Shown here: one piece after another, positions 8,153 to 16,542 of the stretch | Layout: every line of letters begins with the position of its first letter | Position numbering within the stretch: the stretch's first letter is position 1 | From: Variovorax beijingensis | Lineage (GTDB): Bacteria > Pseudomonadota > Gammaproteobacteria > Burkholderiales > Burkholderiaceae_C | DNA: 64,000 nt | NCBI RefSeq assembly: GCF_007828835.1 | Contig: NZ_VIVL01000003.1 | Span: 62,001-126,000 of the forward strand | Direction of reading: 5' to 3' | Made by a program: the position numbers and the translations under genes | Notes under the pieces: model-generated | The model's database searches: none | The model's input: the letters and a program-made list of their open reading frames with translations, nothing else | What the model was told of the DNA's origin: nothing

Positions 8153-8911
8153 TCAGAACTCCTGCGAGACCGGCCGCAGCACCACCTCGTTGATGTCCAC
8201 GTCCGCGGGCTGCTCCACGGCATAGACCACCGCGCGCGCCACCGAATCGGCGGGAATCTGGTTGGCCTCGTAGAACGCCTTCACGCCGGCCGCGCTCTCG
8301 GCGTCGGTGCTGCCGAACTTCAGCTCCGACTCCACCGCGCCGGGCGAGACGATGGTCACGCGCACGCCGCTGTTGCCCATCTCGACGCGCAGCCCTTCGG
8401 AGATGGCGCGCACCGCATGCTTGGTCGCGCTGTAGACGGTGCCGATCGGCGTGAACACCTTGAGCCCCGCAATCGACGCGACGTTGACGATGTGGCCGCC
8501 GCCCTGGGCCTGCATGCGCGGCAGCACCGCGGCAATGCCGTAGAGCACGCCCTTGATGTTGACGTCGATGGTGCGGTCCCACTCGTCGACCTTGAGCTTC
8601 TCGATCGGCGACAGCGGCATCACGCCCGCGTTGTTGACCAGCACGTCGATGCGGCCGAAGGCCTCGACCGTCGCTGCGGCAAGCTGCTCCAGGTCGGCAC
8701 GCTTGGCCACGTCGGTGGCCACGGCGATGGCCTCGCCGCCGGCCTCGCGGATCTCGGCGACGACCTTCTCCAGCCGGTCGGTGCGGCGCGCCGCGAGCAC
8801 CACCTTGGCGCCGCGCGCGGCCAGGTGGCGCGCTGTCGATTCGCCGAGCCCGCTGCTCGCGCCGGTGACGATGGCGACCTTGCCGCGGATGTTGTCTTGA
8901 ACGGATGTCAT
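8153..8911 (-). CDS. SDR family oxidoreductase
   Basis: A classical short-chain dehydrogenase/reductase of 252 residues. It shows the TGASSGLG coenzyme motif near residue 16, NNAGVMPLS in the core, and the catalytic YSATKHAVRA (Tyr-x3-Lys). An Arg pair after beta-2 (LAARRTDRL) favours NADP(H). ATG 8911 has AGGAA at good spacing; the frame extends upstream but that part overlaps the divergent LysR gene. The substrate is not deducible. It faces the LysR gene across 130 bp, the usual arrangement for a LysR-controlled target. Confidence 0.88.
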   Translation of the reverse strand: MTSVQDNIRGKVAIVTGASSGLGESTARHLAARGAKVVLAARRTDRLEKVVAEIREAGGEAIAVATDVAKRADLEQLAAATVEAFGRIDVLVNNAGVMPLSPIEKLKVDEWDRTIDVNIKGVLYGIAAVLPRMQAQGGGHIVNVASIAGLKVFTPIGTVYSATKHAVRAISEGLRVEMGNSGVRVTIVSPGAVESELKFGSTDAESAAGVKAFYEANQIPADSVARAVVYAVEQPADVDINEVVLRPVSQEF

Positions 8912-8954
8912 GGGAAATTCCTTTCGGATGTGTTGTTGAAGAAGTGCATGCAGT

Positions 8955-8967
8955 GTGGAAAATCCAC
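8955..8967. promoter_or_regulatory. inverted repeat in SDR/LysR divergent promoter
   Basis: GTGGA-AAA-TCCAC, a perfect 5-bp-arm palindrome between the divergent SDR and LysR starts. Position fits a LysR site, although the spacing is tighter than the usual T-N11-A. Assignment is tentative. Confidence 0.4.
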
Positions 8968-9041
8968 GCGTTCCCGTAAATGAAACTCTGGCGACTTCAG
9001 AATTCCTTGACCTGGAATACACCTTCTCTTGAAAGCCCCCC

Positions 9042-9929
9042 ATGGCCAACCGTCTCGAAGCCCTGCGCGTGTTCTGCACCGCCGCCGCCGCTGCCAATTT
9101 CCGCGAGGCCGCCGCGCGCCTGTCCGTTTCGCCGCAGGTCGTGACGCGCGCGGTGCGCGAGCTGGAAGAAGAACTGGGCGAGCCGCTGTTCCACCGCAGC
9201 ACGCGCGGCGTGCAGCTCACCGATTTCGGCCGGCAGCTCGCCGAGCGCGCGCGTGCCGCGGTCGGCGGCGTCGATGCGCTGTTCCACCGCGCCGACCGGC
9301 GCGCGCTGTCGCAGCACGCGGGCACGGTGCGCGTCACCGCGCCCAACGTGTTCGGCCGGCGCCTGATCCCGGAAGCGCTCGCGCCGATGCTGGCCGCGCA
9401 TCCGGGCCTGGTGCTCGACCTGCGGCTGTCGGAGGCGCATGCCGACGTGGTCGACGAACAGATCGACATCGGCGTGCGCGCGGGCCCGATCCGCGATGCA
9501 CGCTTCGTTGCGCGCACGGTCGGCAAGATGCGGCTCCACGTGGTGGCCGCGCCCGCGCTGGTCGAGCGCACCGGCATCCCGAAGAGTCTCGACATGCTGT
9601 CCGGCTTTCCGCTCACCGCGCTGATGGACCGCAGCTCGGGCCGCCCCTGGTCCTGGTTCTTCAGCAAGGGGCGGCAGGTGCCGGTCGCCGCGCCGGCCTT
9701 CGTCACCGACGACGTCGATGCCGAATGCGCCGCGGTGCGCGCGGGCCTGGGTTTCGGCCAGCTCGTGGGGCCGCTGGCCGAGCCGCTGCTGGCCTCGGGC
9801 GAGCTGGTGGCGGTGCTCGAGGCCGACGCCCCCGAGCCCTGGCCGATCCACGTCTACCGCTCGCAGCGCGCGCCGGTGCCGGCGCGCGTGCGGCTGGTGT
9901 ATGACGAGCTGGTCCGCGTGCTGCGCTGA
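9042..9929 (+). CDS. LysR family transcriptional regulator
   Basis: A 295-residue LysR-type regulator. The winged helix-turn-helix is at residues 1-60 (RLEALRVFCTAAAAANFREA, SVSPQVVTRAVRELEEELGE, LFHRSTRGVQLTDFG). The effector domain runs from about 88 to 290. It belongs to the group that typically regulates a divergently transcribed SDR or quinone reductase; here the SDR gene is the obvious target. It ends 9 bp from the convergent end of the large catabolic operon. Confidence 0.9.
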   Translation: MANRLEALRVFCTAAAAANFREAAARLSVSPQVVTRAVRELEEELGEPLFHRSTRGVQLTDFGRQLAERARAAVGGVDALFHRADRRALSQHAGTVRVTAPNVFGRRLIPEALAPMLAAHPGLVLDLRLSEAHADVVDEQIDIGVRAGPIRDARFVARTVGKMRLHVVAAPALVERTGIPKSLDMLSGFPLTALMDRSSGRPWSWFFSKGRQVPVAAPAFVTDDVDAECAAVRAGLGFGQLVGPLAEPLLASGELVAVLEADAPEPWPIHVYRSQRAPVPARVRLVYDELVRVLR

Positions 9930-9938
9930 GGTGGCAGG

Positions 9939-10802
9939 TCAGTCGTACTTCTGTCCGGTGCGCATCAGCTCCGGCGTGCCGATCACCTCGTTGAGGGCGT
10001 CGAAGTCCAGCATCTGCGGCCGCCACGGCTGCGTGGTGCGGTGCCGGTGCAGGCTCGCGTAGTAGCCTTGCAGCGTGTGGACCACGGCGCGTGCGGTGCC
10101 GCCCGGAAAGATCGCGATGCGAAAGCCATGGGCCTGCAGCGCATCGGCATCCTGGATCGGCGTCTTGCCGCCTTCGACCATGTTGGCGAGCAGCGGCACG
10201 CGGTCGCCGAAGCGCCGGCAGGCGGCGTCCATCTGCCCGGGCGAGCGCAGCGCCTCGATGAAGAGCGCATCGACGCCGCAGGCGAGGTAGGCCTCGGCGC
10301 GGTCGAGCGCGGCCTCCAGCCCTTCGACCGCGACCGCATCGGTGCGCGCGAGGATCAGCGTGTCGCTCGAGGTGCGCGCGTCCAGCGCGGCTTTCAACTT
10401 GCCGACCATCTCGCGCTCGGGCACCACGGTCTTGCCGTCGAGGTGGCCGCAGCGCTTGGGAAAGGTCTGGTCCTCGATCTGCACCATCGCCGCGCCCGCG
10501 CGCTCGAATCCGCGCACGGTGCGCTGCGTGTTGAGCGCGTTGCCGAAGCCCGTGTCGGCATCGACGATCACGGGCAGGTTCACGCGCTCGGTGATGCGCG
10601 CGAGCGTGTCGGCCACCTCGGTGAAGGTGGTCAAGCCGATGTCGGAGCGGCCGAGCCGCGTGTAGGCGATCGATGCGCCCGAGAGGTACAGCGCCTCGAA
10701 GCCGGCCTGCTCGGCCACGAGGGCGCTGAGGGCGTCGTACACGCCGGGTGCGAGCACGATGTCGTTGCGCGCGAGCCGGGTCTTGAAGGATGGATTCGTC
10801 AT
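9939..10802 (-). CDS. isocitrate lyase/PEP mutase superfamily C-C lyase
   Basis: A 287-residue TIM-barrel enzyme of the ICL/PEP mutase superfamily and the last gene of the 16-gene operon. Metal and substrate motifs are VDADTGFGN (80-88), VQIED (107-111) and ARTDA. The loop reads PKRCGH (115-120): the Cys (118) of the KxCGH motif is the general acid of isocitrate, 2-methylisocitrate and dimethylmalate lyases and is lacking in PEP mutases and in the oxaloacetate decarboxylase branch. It therefore probably cleaves a substituted malate to pyruvate or glyoxylate plus an acid. ATG 10802 overlaps the flavoprotein stop as ATGA. The exact substrate is unknown. Confidence 0.85.
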   Translation of the reverse strand: MTNPSFKTRLARNDIVLAPGVYDALSALVAEQAGFEALYLSGASIAYTRLGRSDIGLTTFTEVADTLARITERVNLPVIVDADTGFGNALNTQRTVRGFERAGAAMVQIEDQTFPKRCGHLDGKTVVPEREMVGKLKAALDARTSSDTLILARTDAVAVEGLEAALDRAEAYLACGVDALFIEALRSPGQMDAACRRFGDRVPLLANMVEGGKTPIQDADALQAHGFRIAIFPGGTARAVVHTLQGYYASLHRHRTTQPWRPQMLDFDALNEVIGTPELMRTGQKYD

Positions 10803-12214
10803 GCGGATGCTTCCGTCGATTGGATCAGTGCGGCCGCCGTGCGCGCCGCGATGTAGCCGCCGGCCACGGCGCTCAGCAAGCCGTTGCCGGAGAGATAGCC
10901 CCACACCGCATCGCCCGACACGCCGCCCGCCGCGCCGCCGGCGGCGAACAGGTTGGCGAAGGGCGTGCCGTCGTGCCGCAGCACGCGCATGTCGGGCGCG
11001 GTGTCGAGGCCGCCCTGGGTGTGGAACAACGCACCCGTGACCTTTACTGCGAAGTACGGCACTTCGAGTGCGCGTGCGAACACGCGGCCATCGGGCGGCG
11101 GCGTGCCGGCGCGCATGGCGTCGAGCGTGCCCTGCAAGGCGGAAGGCTCGCAGCCGATGCAATCCGCCAGCGCAGCCACCGATTCGCAGCGGCGCAGCGC
11201 ACCTGCCGCTTCGGCCTCGCAGAAGTCGGGAAAGCCCCGCGCCAGTGCAAGCAGCGGCGTGTCGAACACGTTCCATGCAATGCCGCCCGGTTGCGCGAGC
11301 ACGTGCACGGCGGCTTCCGAGTAGCCCTGCGTCTCGTCGTGGAAGCGCCGCCCCTCGCGGTTGAGCTGTACGCCGCCCTCCATCATCACGGCCCAGGACA
11401 TCAGCGCGCCTTGCGGCGTGACCCACGAGCCATGGCCCTGGTAGCCGCCCAGGTCGCGCAGGCGTGCGCCCAGCGCTTCGCCCCAGAGGATCGCGCTGCC
11501 GTCGTTGCCGGCATGGCCGCCGAAGGTGGCTTCGGCCATCTCGGGCAGCAGCGTGCGGACCATTTCCGAATTACCGCCGAAGCCGTTGCAGGCGAGCAGC
11601 AGTGCGCCGCAGCCCAGCGTTTCGCGGCTGCCGCCGGGCCGCGCACAGTCGATGCCGATCACGCGGTCTTCGTCGTCGAGCACCAGCGTGTCGACCAGCG
11701 CCTGCGTCAGCACGGGAATGCCCGCCGCCTCGACGGCCGTCTGCAGCGCCGCCATCAGCGATGCGCCGGTCTTCTGCGGCAATGCGTGCATGCGATGCAC
11801 GCTGTGGCCCGGATAGAGAAAGCCGTCGAGCAGCATCCATTGCAGGCCGTGCCGCTCCTGCAGCGCATCGAGCGCCGGCCCGATGGCGGCCGCATAGGCC
11901 TCGACCAGCGCGGGCGCCGCGCGGCCATGGGCCTTGGCCTGGATGTCGGCGGCGAAGCGCTCGGCACTGTCGTCCTGCACGCCATGCGCCCGCTGCGTGC
12001 GCGTGCCGGGCGCGGGAATGAAGCCCGAGGACAGCGCGGTCGAGCCGCTCGGCAACGCATCGCGCTCCAGCACCACGCAGTCCACGCCCGCATCGGCCAG
12101 GATCAGCGCGGCCGTGAGCCCGCAGGCACCGCCGCCGACGATGGCCACCGGCACCTGCACATCGGCCTCGAGCTGCGCTGCGCGGCGGACGAGGCGCGAA
12201 GGGCTTGCCGTCAT
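10799..12214 (-). CDS. FAD-dependent oxidoreductase, fumarate reductase/tricarballylate dehydrogenase type
   Basis: A 471-residue flavoprotein. The N-terminal dinucleotide motif is VAIVGGGACG (23-32) followed by VVLERD. The C terminus has the FAD-closing segment FANLFAAGGAAGG and GYLSGNGLL, as in the succinate dehydrogenase/fumarate reductase flavoprotein family that includes TcuA and 3-ketosteroid dehydrogenases. These enzymes oxidise or reduce a C-C bond next to a carboxyl or carbonyl group. In this operon it may desaturate a succinate-like intermediate before hydration. ATG 12214 overlaps the preceding gene by 4 bp. A longer upstream frame exists but lies inside that gene. Confidence 0.85.
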   Translation of the reverse strand: MTASPSRLVRRAAQLEADVQVPVAIVGGGACGLTAALILADAGVDCVVLERDALPSGSTALSSGFIPAPGTRTQRAHGVQDDSAERFAADIQAKAHGRAAPALVEAYAAAIGPALDALQERHGLQWMLLDGFLYPGHSVHRMHALPQKTGASLMAALQTAVEAAGIPVLTQALVDTLVLDDEDRVIGIDCARPGGSRETLGCGALLLACNGFGGNSEMVRTLLPEMAEATFGGHAGNDGSAILWGEALGARLRDLGGYQGHGSWVTPQGALMSWAVMMEGGVQLNREGRRFHDETQGYSEAAVHVLAQPGGIAWNVFDTPLLALARGFPDFCEAEAAGALRRCESVAALADCIGCEPSALQGTLDAMRAGTPPPDGRVFARALEVPYFAVKVTGALFHTQGGLDTAPDMRVLRHDGTPFANLFAAGGAAGGVSGDAVWGYLSGNGLLSAVAGGYIAARTAAALIQSTEASA

Positions 12215-12807
12215 GCGAGCAGCGCGATGAAAGCCGCGCAGTCGGTCACCTCGGCCACGTTGCGCATATCGGCCAGCGAGGTCTGATGGCGCTCTTCGCC
12301 GAAGGCCGCACAGCCGTCGGCCAGCACCAGCGTGCGGTAGTCGCGCATGTGCGCATCGCGCACGGTGCTGGCCACGCCGCCGTTGGTCACGATGCCGCAC
12401 ACCGCCACGGTGTCGATGCCCGCGCGGCGCAGCACCCAGTCGAGCTGGGTGTTGAAGAAGGCCGAATACGCGACCTTGCTGACCGCCACGTCGACGAGTC
12501 CGGCCAGCGCATCGACATTCGCCTGGCCCCAGCTGCCGGGCGCGAAGTCGCCCTTCCTCAGATAAGGACGCAGCGCCTTCAGGTGCGGCGACACCATCGG
12601 CTCGCCGGCCGCATCGGGCCACAGCGTGAACTGGCTGGCCACCACGAGGCCGCCCGCGGCCTTGAGCGCGCGCGCCACTTCGGCCACGCGCACCGGCAGA
12701 AGCAAGGCCGGCGGGTTGGTGTCGCCGCCGCGCGCATAGGCGCCCTTGGCATCGAGGAAGTCGTTCTGCAGGTCGATGATGACCAGCGCCGTCTTCGCTG
12801 CGCTCAT
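12211..12807 (-). CDS. isochorismatase-fold hydrolase with Gly at the catalytic Cys position
   Basis: A 198-residue isochorismatase-superfamily protein. The Asp (IDLQNDF, Asp12) and Lys (VSKVAYSAFF, Lys111) of the usual Asp-Lys-Cys triad are present. The third motif reads GIVTNGGV (138-145), where cysteine hydrolases have GxxTNxCV, so Gly144 replaces the nucleophile. True isochorismatases (EntB, PhzD) also carry Gly there and hydrolyse a vinyl ether. The protein is therefore unlikely to be an ordinary amidase despite its place next to hyuA. Cys137 is close by but not at the aligned position. ATGA overlaps occur at both ends. Confidence 0.85.
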   Translation of the reverse strand: MSAAKTALVIIDLQNDFLDAKGAYARGGDTNPPALLLPVRVAEVARALKAAGGLVVASQFTLWPDAAGEPMVSPHLKALRPYLRKGDFAPGSWGQANVDALAGLVDVAVSKVAYSAFFNTQLDWVLRRAGIDTVAVCGIVTNGGVASTVRDAHMRDYRTLVLADGCAAFGEERHQTSLADMRNVAEVTDCAAFIALLA

Positions 12808-14858
12808 GACGGCCTCACCAGCAGGTTGCCGTGCGCATCGACCTCGGCGTGGAAGCCGGGTTCGAGCCACACAGTGGTGTCGGCCTGCTCGAGGATCGCA
12901 GGCCCTTCGATGCGCGCGGCCACCGGCAGTTCGAGCCGCGCGTAGCGCACGGCCTCGTGCCACTGGCCATGGTGGAACACGCGCTGCGTGCCCAGCGGCG
13001 CGGTGCTGCCCTGCCCTTCGGGGGCCAGCACCTTCAGGTCGAACTTGGGCCGCACGCCGATGCGCGCATAGCGCAGGTTCATCACGCGGATCGGGATGCC
13101 GTCGAGCACCCGGCCGAAAGCGGCGCTGTAACTGGCCTCGAATGCGGCGCGAATGGATTGCGCGGTGATCGGCGTACGGCCCGCATCGGCCAGCACCACG
13201 GGCAGCGTGTGGGTCTGGCCCGTATAGAGCATGTCGAGCGCGATCACTTCGCGCACTTCGTCGAAGCGCACGCCCGAGGAGTCGAGGCGCTGCTGGCAGG
13301 CGGCCGAAAGTTCGTCGATGCGGCGCTGCAGGTCGGCCACGTCGAGTTCGGCCAGCGGCCTGTTGAGGGTCTGCACCGCGTCGTGGCGCATGTCGGCGAT
13401 CACGCAGCCCAGCGCCGAGGTCACGCCGGGATAGCGCGGCACGATGCCGGTGGCGACGCCCACCTCGCGCATCATCGCGCACACATGCAGCGCACCGCCG
13501 CCGCCGAAGGGCATGTACGCGAAGCGGCGCGGATCGTGCCCGCGCTCGATCGACACGAGGCGGATCGCGCCCGCCATGCGCGCATTGGCCACGGTAAGGA
13601 TCGCCTCGGCCGCGGCGTGCACATCGAGGCCCAGCGGGCGCGCGACGTGCGCCTCGATGGCCTGCCGGGACTTCTCTGCGTCCAACGCCGCGAGCAGCCC
13701 GCCGCCGAGCGGCCGGTCGGCGGCGATGCGGCCGAGCAGCACGTTGGCATCGGTCACGGTCGGGCGCATGTTGCCGCGCCCGTAGCACGCCGGTCCCGGC
13801 ACGCTGCCGGCGGACTCGGGGCCAACCTGCAGCATGCCGCTCGCATCCACGGAAGCGATGGAACCGCCACCCGCGCCGATGGTTTCGATCTGGATCATCG
13901 GCGAGCGGATCACCATGCCGAACTCGATCGCGGTCTGCGCGGCCAGCGCAGCCTCGCCGTTGGCCACCAGCGACACGTCGAACGAGGTGCCGCCCATGTC
14001 GCCGGTGATCGCATTCGGAAAACCCGCGGCGCGCGCGATGGCCGCGCAGGCGATCACGCCGGCCGCCGGGCCCGAGAGCGCGGTGCGCACCGGCAGGTCG
14101 CTCGCGGTCTGGCGCGACATCACGCCGCCGTTGCTCTGCACCACCAGCAGCTCGCCCGCGAAGCCCTGCGCGCGCAGGTCGGCTTCGAGGCGGCCGAGGT
14201 AGCTGCCGACCACCGGCTGCAGCGCCGCATTGAGCGTGGCGGTCGAGCAGCGCTCGAACTCGCGGATCTCGGGCAGCACCTCGCTGGCCGAGGTGACGTG
14301 CGGGTTGGGCCAGAGCGCGCGCACGGCCGCCACGGCGAGCCGTTCGTTCTCGGGGTTGGCGTAGGTGTTGATGAAGAATACGCAGACGGCCTCGCAACCG
14401 GCCTCGAGCAGCGAGCGTGCTTCGGCGCGCACCTGGTCCAGGTCGACCGGCGTGTGCAGCGTGCCGTCGGCCAGCACGCGCTCGTCGACTTCGCGGCGCA
14501 GGTCGCGCGGCACCACGGGCACGAAGCTGCCGCGCAGGCCCCAGGTCTCGGGCCGGTCGCGGCGGCGCATCTCGAGCACGTCGCGAAAGCCGCGCGTGGT
14601 GATGATGCCGGTGCGCGCCACCTTGCGTTCGAGCAGCGCATTGGTGCCGACGGTGGTGCCATGCACGATGGTGGCGATGGCCGCGGCCGAATCGGCCACG
14701 CGCGCCACGCCGTTCATGAAGCCGCGCGCTTCCTCGCCGCGCGTGGAGGGCACCTTGACGATGCGCGCGCTGCCGTTGGCCTCATCGAGCACGAACAGGT
14801 CGGTGAAGGTGCCGCCGACATCGACGCCGACGACCAGGGATTTGCTTGTGGTGCTCAT
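12804..14858 (-). CDS. hyuA: hydantoinase/oxoprolinase subunit A (HyuA family)
   Basis: A 684-residue HyuA-family subunit. The acetate-kinase-like N terminus is GVDVGGTFTDLFVLDE (11-26), with TIVHGTTVGTNALLER near 63 and the ATPase-like segment ITGDMGGTSFDVSLV near 280. With HyuB it forms ATP-dependent enzymes such as N-methylhydantoinase, 5-oxoprolinase, or acetone/acetophenone carboxylase. Here it could open a cyclic imide, lactam or hydantoin with ATP. It lies between hyuB and the isochorismatase-fold gene, with ATGA overlaps on both sides, which implies tight co-translation. Full length for the family. Confidence 0.9.
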   Translation of the reverse strand: MSTTSKSLVVGVDVGGTFTDLFVLDEANGSARIVKVPSTRGEEARGFMNGVARVADSAAAIATIVHGTTVGTNALLERKVARTGIITTRGFRDVLEMRRRDRPETWGLRGSFVPVVPRDLRREVDERVLADGTLHTPVDLDQVRAEARSLLEAGCEAVCVFFINTYANPENERLAVAAVRALWPNPHVTSASEVLPEIREFERCSTATLNAALQPVVGSYLGRLEADLRAQGFAGELLVVQSNGGVMSRQTASDLPVRTALSGPAAGVIACAAIARAAGFPNAITGDMGGTSFDVSLVANGEAALAAQTAIEFGMVIRSPMIQIETIGAGGGSIASVDASGMLQVGPESAGSVPGPACYGRGNMRPTVTDANVLLGRIAADRPLGGGLLAALDAEKSRQAIEAHVARPLGLDVHAAAEAILTVANARMAGAIRLVSIERGHDPRRFAYMPFGGGGALHVCAMMREVGVATGIVPRYPGVTSALGCVIADMRHDAVQTLNRPLAELDVADLQRRIDELSAACQQRLDSSGVRFDEVREVIALDMLYTGQTHTLPVVLADAGRTPITAQSIRAAFEASYSAAFGRVLDGIPIRVMNLRYARIGVRPKFDLKVLAPEGQGSTAPLGTQRVFHHGQWHEAVRYARLELPVAARIEGPAILEQADTTVWLEPGFHAEVDAHGNLLVRPS

Positions 14859-16540
14859 TCGGATGCTTTCTTGCCGCCGCTAGCGGCCGTGACGTAGCCC
14901 ATGGCAGCATCGGCTTCGCGCTGCGAAGCGGGCCGCTCGCCGGAACGGCCCCAGCCGCCGCCGCCGGGCGTTTCGAGCCGCACGCGCTCGCCGCGCGCGA
15001 GCTGGATGCCGCGCATCTTCGACACCATGGGCGGCGTGTGCCATTCGCCCGCGTTCTCGTAGCGGAACACGTTGAGGGCGCCCGGTCCGCCGCCCGCTAT
15101 GCCCTTGGGCGGCGAGGTGCCGCGCTCGCCGAAGACGAACACCTCGGCATCCTTCTCGAGCAGTTCGATCTCGTAGACGGCGCCGAGGCCGCCGCGGTGC
15201 CGGCCGTCGCCGCCCGAGTCGGCGCGCAGCGACCATTCGGTGAAGCGCACGGGGTAGGCGGCCTCGAGGATTTCGAGCGGCGGAATCGTCGCGGTCGAGA
15301 TCGGCGCGTTGCCGTGCGACAGGCCGTCGCCGCCCGAATGGCCGCCGTGCCCGCCGCCGAAGAAGCTGAACATCACCCAGCGCTGGCCTTCGCGGCCCTT
15401 GTCGCTGCGGTGGCCCGCGATCGACAGCGCGTTGATGGTGCCGTAGGCCTGCGCCACCGCGCGCGTGGGGTCGGCCTGCGCGGCGGCGCTGAAGATCACG
15501 TCGATCATGCGCAGGATGGTCTCGGTGTAGCCGCCGACCGGGCGCGGGCGCTCGGCGCTGATCACCAGCTTGTCGGGAATCACGAAGTCCACCGCGTCCA
15601 GCACGCCGGCGTTCGCGGGCACGTCGGGGAACAGGTGCTTGAGCGCGACGTAGCAGGCCGCGACCGCCGTGGCGCGCGAAATGTTCACCGGCCCCGCGCA
15701 TTGCGGCGAGGTGCGCGAGAAGTCGAGCGTGAGCCGGTCGCCGGCCACCGTCATGTCGAGCGCGATGGTGAGCGGCTGGTTGACGATGCCGTCGTTGTCG
15801 AGCACGTCCTCGAAGCTGTAGCGGCCGTCGGGCAGCGAGGCGATGTGCGAGCGCATGAGGCGCAGCGCGCGGCCGCGCAGCTCGCCGAGCGCATTCAGCA
15901 CCAGGCCGTCGCCGTATTCGTCGAGCAGGCCGTGCAGCCGCTTCGCACCGAGCTCCAGCGCGGCGAGCTGGCCGTTGAGGTCGCCCCAGAGACTGTCGGG
16001 CAGGCGCGTGTTGGCCTGCAGGATGGCGAGCACGTCGGCATCGAGCACGCCGCCCTGCACGATGCGCACCGGCGGAATCTGCACCGCCTCCTGCCAGCAC
16101 TCGGTGGCCGCGGGGTTGTAGTTGCCGGGCACCGCGCCGCCCACGTCGTGCCAGTGCGCGGCCGAGGCCATGTAGCAATACAGCTTGCCGTTGCGGAAGA
16201 AGGGCTTGACCAGCTTGAAGTCGTTGGCGTGCGTGCCGCCGTCGTAGGCATCGTTGCTGATCCAGATGTCGCCGTCCTTCATGCCGCCGCGCGGCGCGGC
16301 CGCCTTGGCGGTGGCGCGCACCGCGAAGGCCATCGCGCCCACGAACACCGGCAGGCCCGACTTGCCCTGCACCAGCGTGTCGCCGGTCGTGGCGTCGTAG
16401 AGGCCGTGGCAGGCGTCGTGCGCCTCGGCAATGATGGGATTGAACGCGCTGCGGTAGAGCGTGGCGTCCATCTCGTCGGCCACCTGTTCGAGGCGGCCGC
16501 GCAGCACGACGAGCGTGACGGGGTCGAGGGTGTCGTTCAT
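14855..16540 (-). CDS. hyuB: hydantoinase/oxoprolinase subunit B (HyuB family)
   Basis: A 561-residue HyuB-family partner of HyuA. Family landmarks are EMDATLYRSAFNPIIAEAHD (with the conserved Asp/His metal region), DIWISNDAYDGGTHANDF near 90, HWHDVGGAVPGNYNP near 125, and the Gly-rich C terminus FFGGGHGGHSGGDG and ETPGGGGWG. The metal-binding His and Asp residues appear intact. ATG 16540 is two bases after the Bug gene stop; a much longer upstream frame is only open sequence through neighbouring genes. It acts with HyuA on an unknown ring or ketone substrate. Confidence 0.9.
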   Translation of the reverse strand: MNDTLDPVTLVVLRGRLEQVADEMDATLYRSAFNPIIAEAHDACHGLYDATTGDTLVQGKSGLPVFVGAMAFAVRATAKAAAPRGGMKDGDIWISNDAYDGGTHANDFKLVKPFFRNGKLYCYMASAAHWHDVGGAVPGNYNPAATECWQEAVQIPPVRIVQGGVLDADVLAILQANTRLPDSLWGDLNGQLAALELGAKRLHGLLDEYGDGLVLNALGELRGRALRLMRSHIASLPDGRYSFEDVLDNDGIVNQPLTIALDMTVAGDRLTLDFSRTSPQCAGPVNISRATAVAACYVALKHLFPDVPANAGVLDAVDFVIPDKLVISAERPRPVGGYTETILRMIDVIFSAAAQADPTRAVAQAYGTINALSIAGHRSDKGREGQRWVMFSFFGGGHGGHSGGDGLSHGNAPISTATIPPLEILEAAYPVRFTEWSLRADSGGDGRHRGGLGAVYEIELLEKDAEVFVFGERGTSPPKGIAGGGPGALNVFRYENAGEWHTPPMVSKMRGIQLARGERVRLETPGGGGWGRSGERPASQREADAAMGYVTAASGGKKASE

Positions 16541-16542
16541 GT

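Noticed and set aside
10799-14858. Creatinine/N-methylhydantoin pathway interpretation (HyuAB, N-carbamoylsarcosine amidohydrolase, sarcosine oxidase)
   Set aside because: The isochorismatase-fold protein lacks the nucleophilic Cys, the flavoprotein is of the fumarate-reductase type rather than the sarcosine-oxidase type, and LeuCD and lyase genes would be unexplained.
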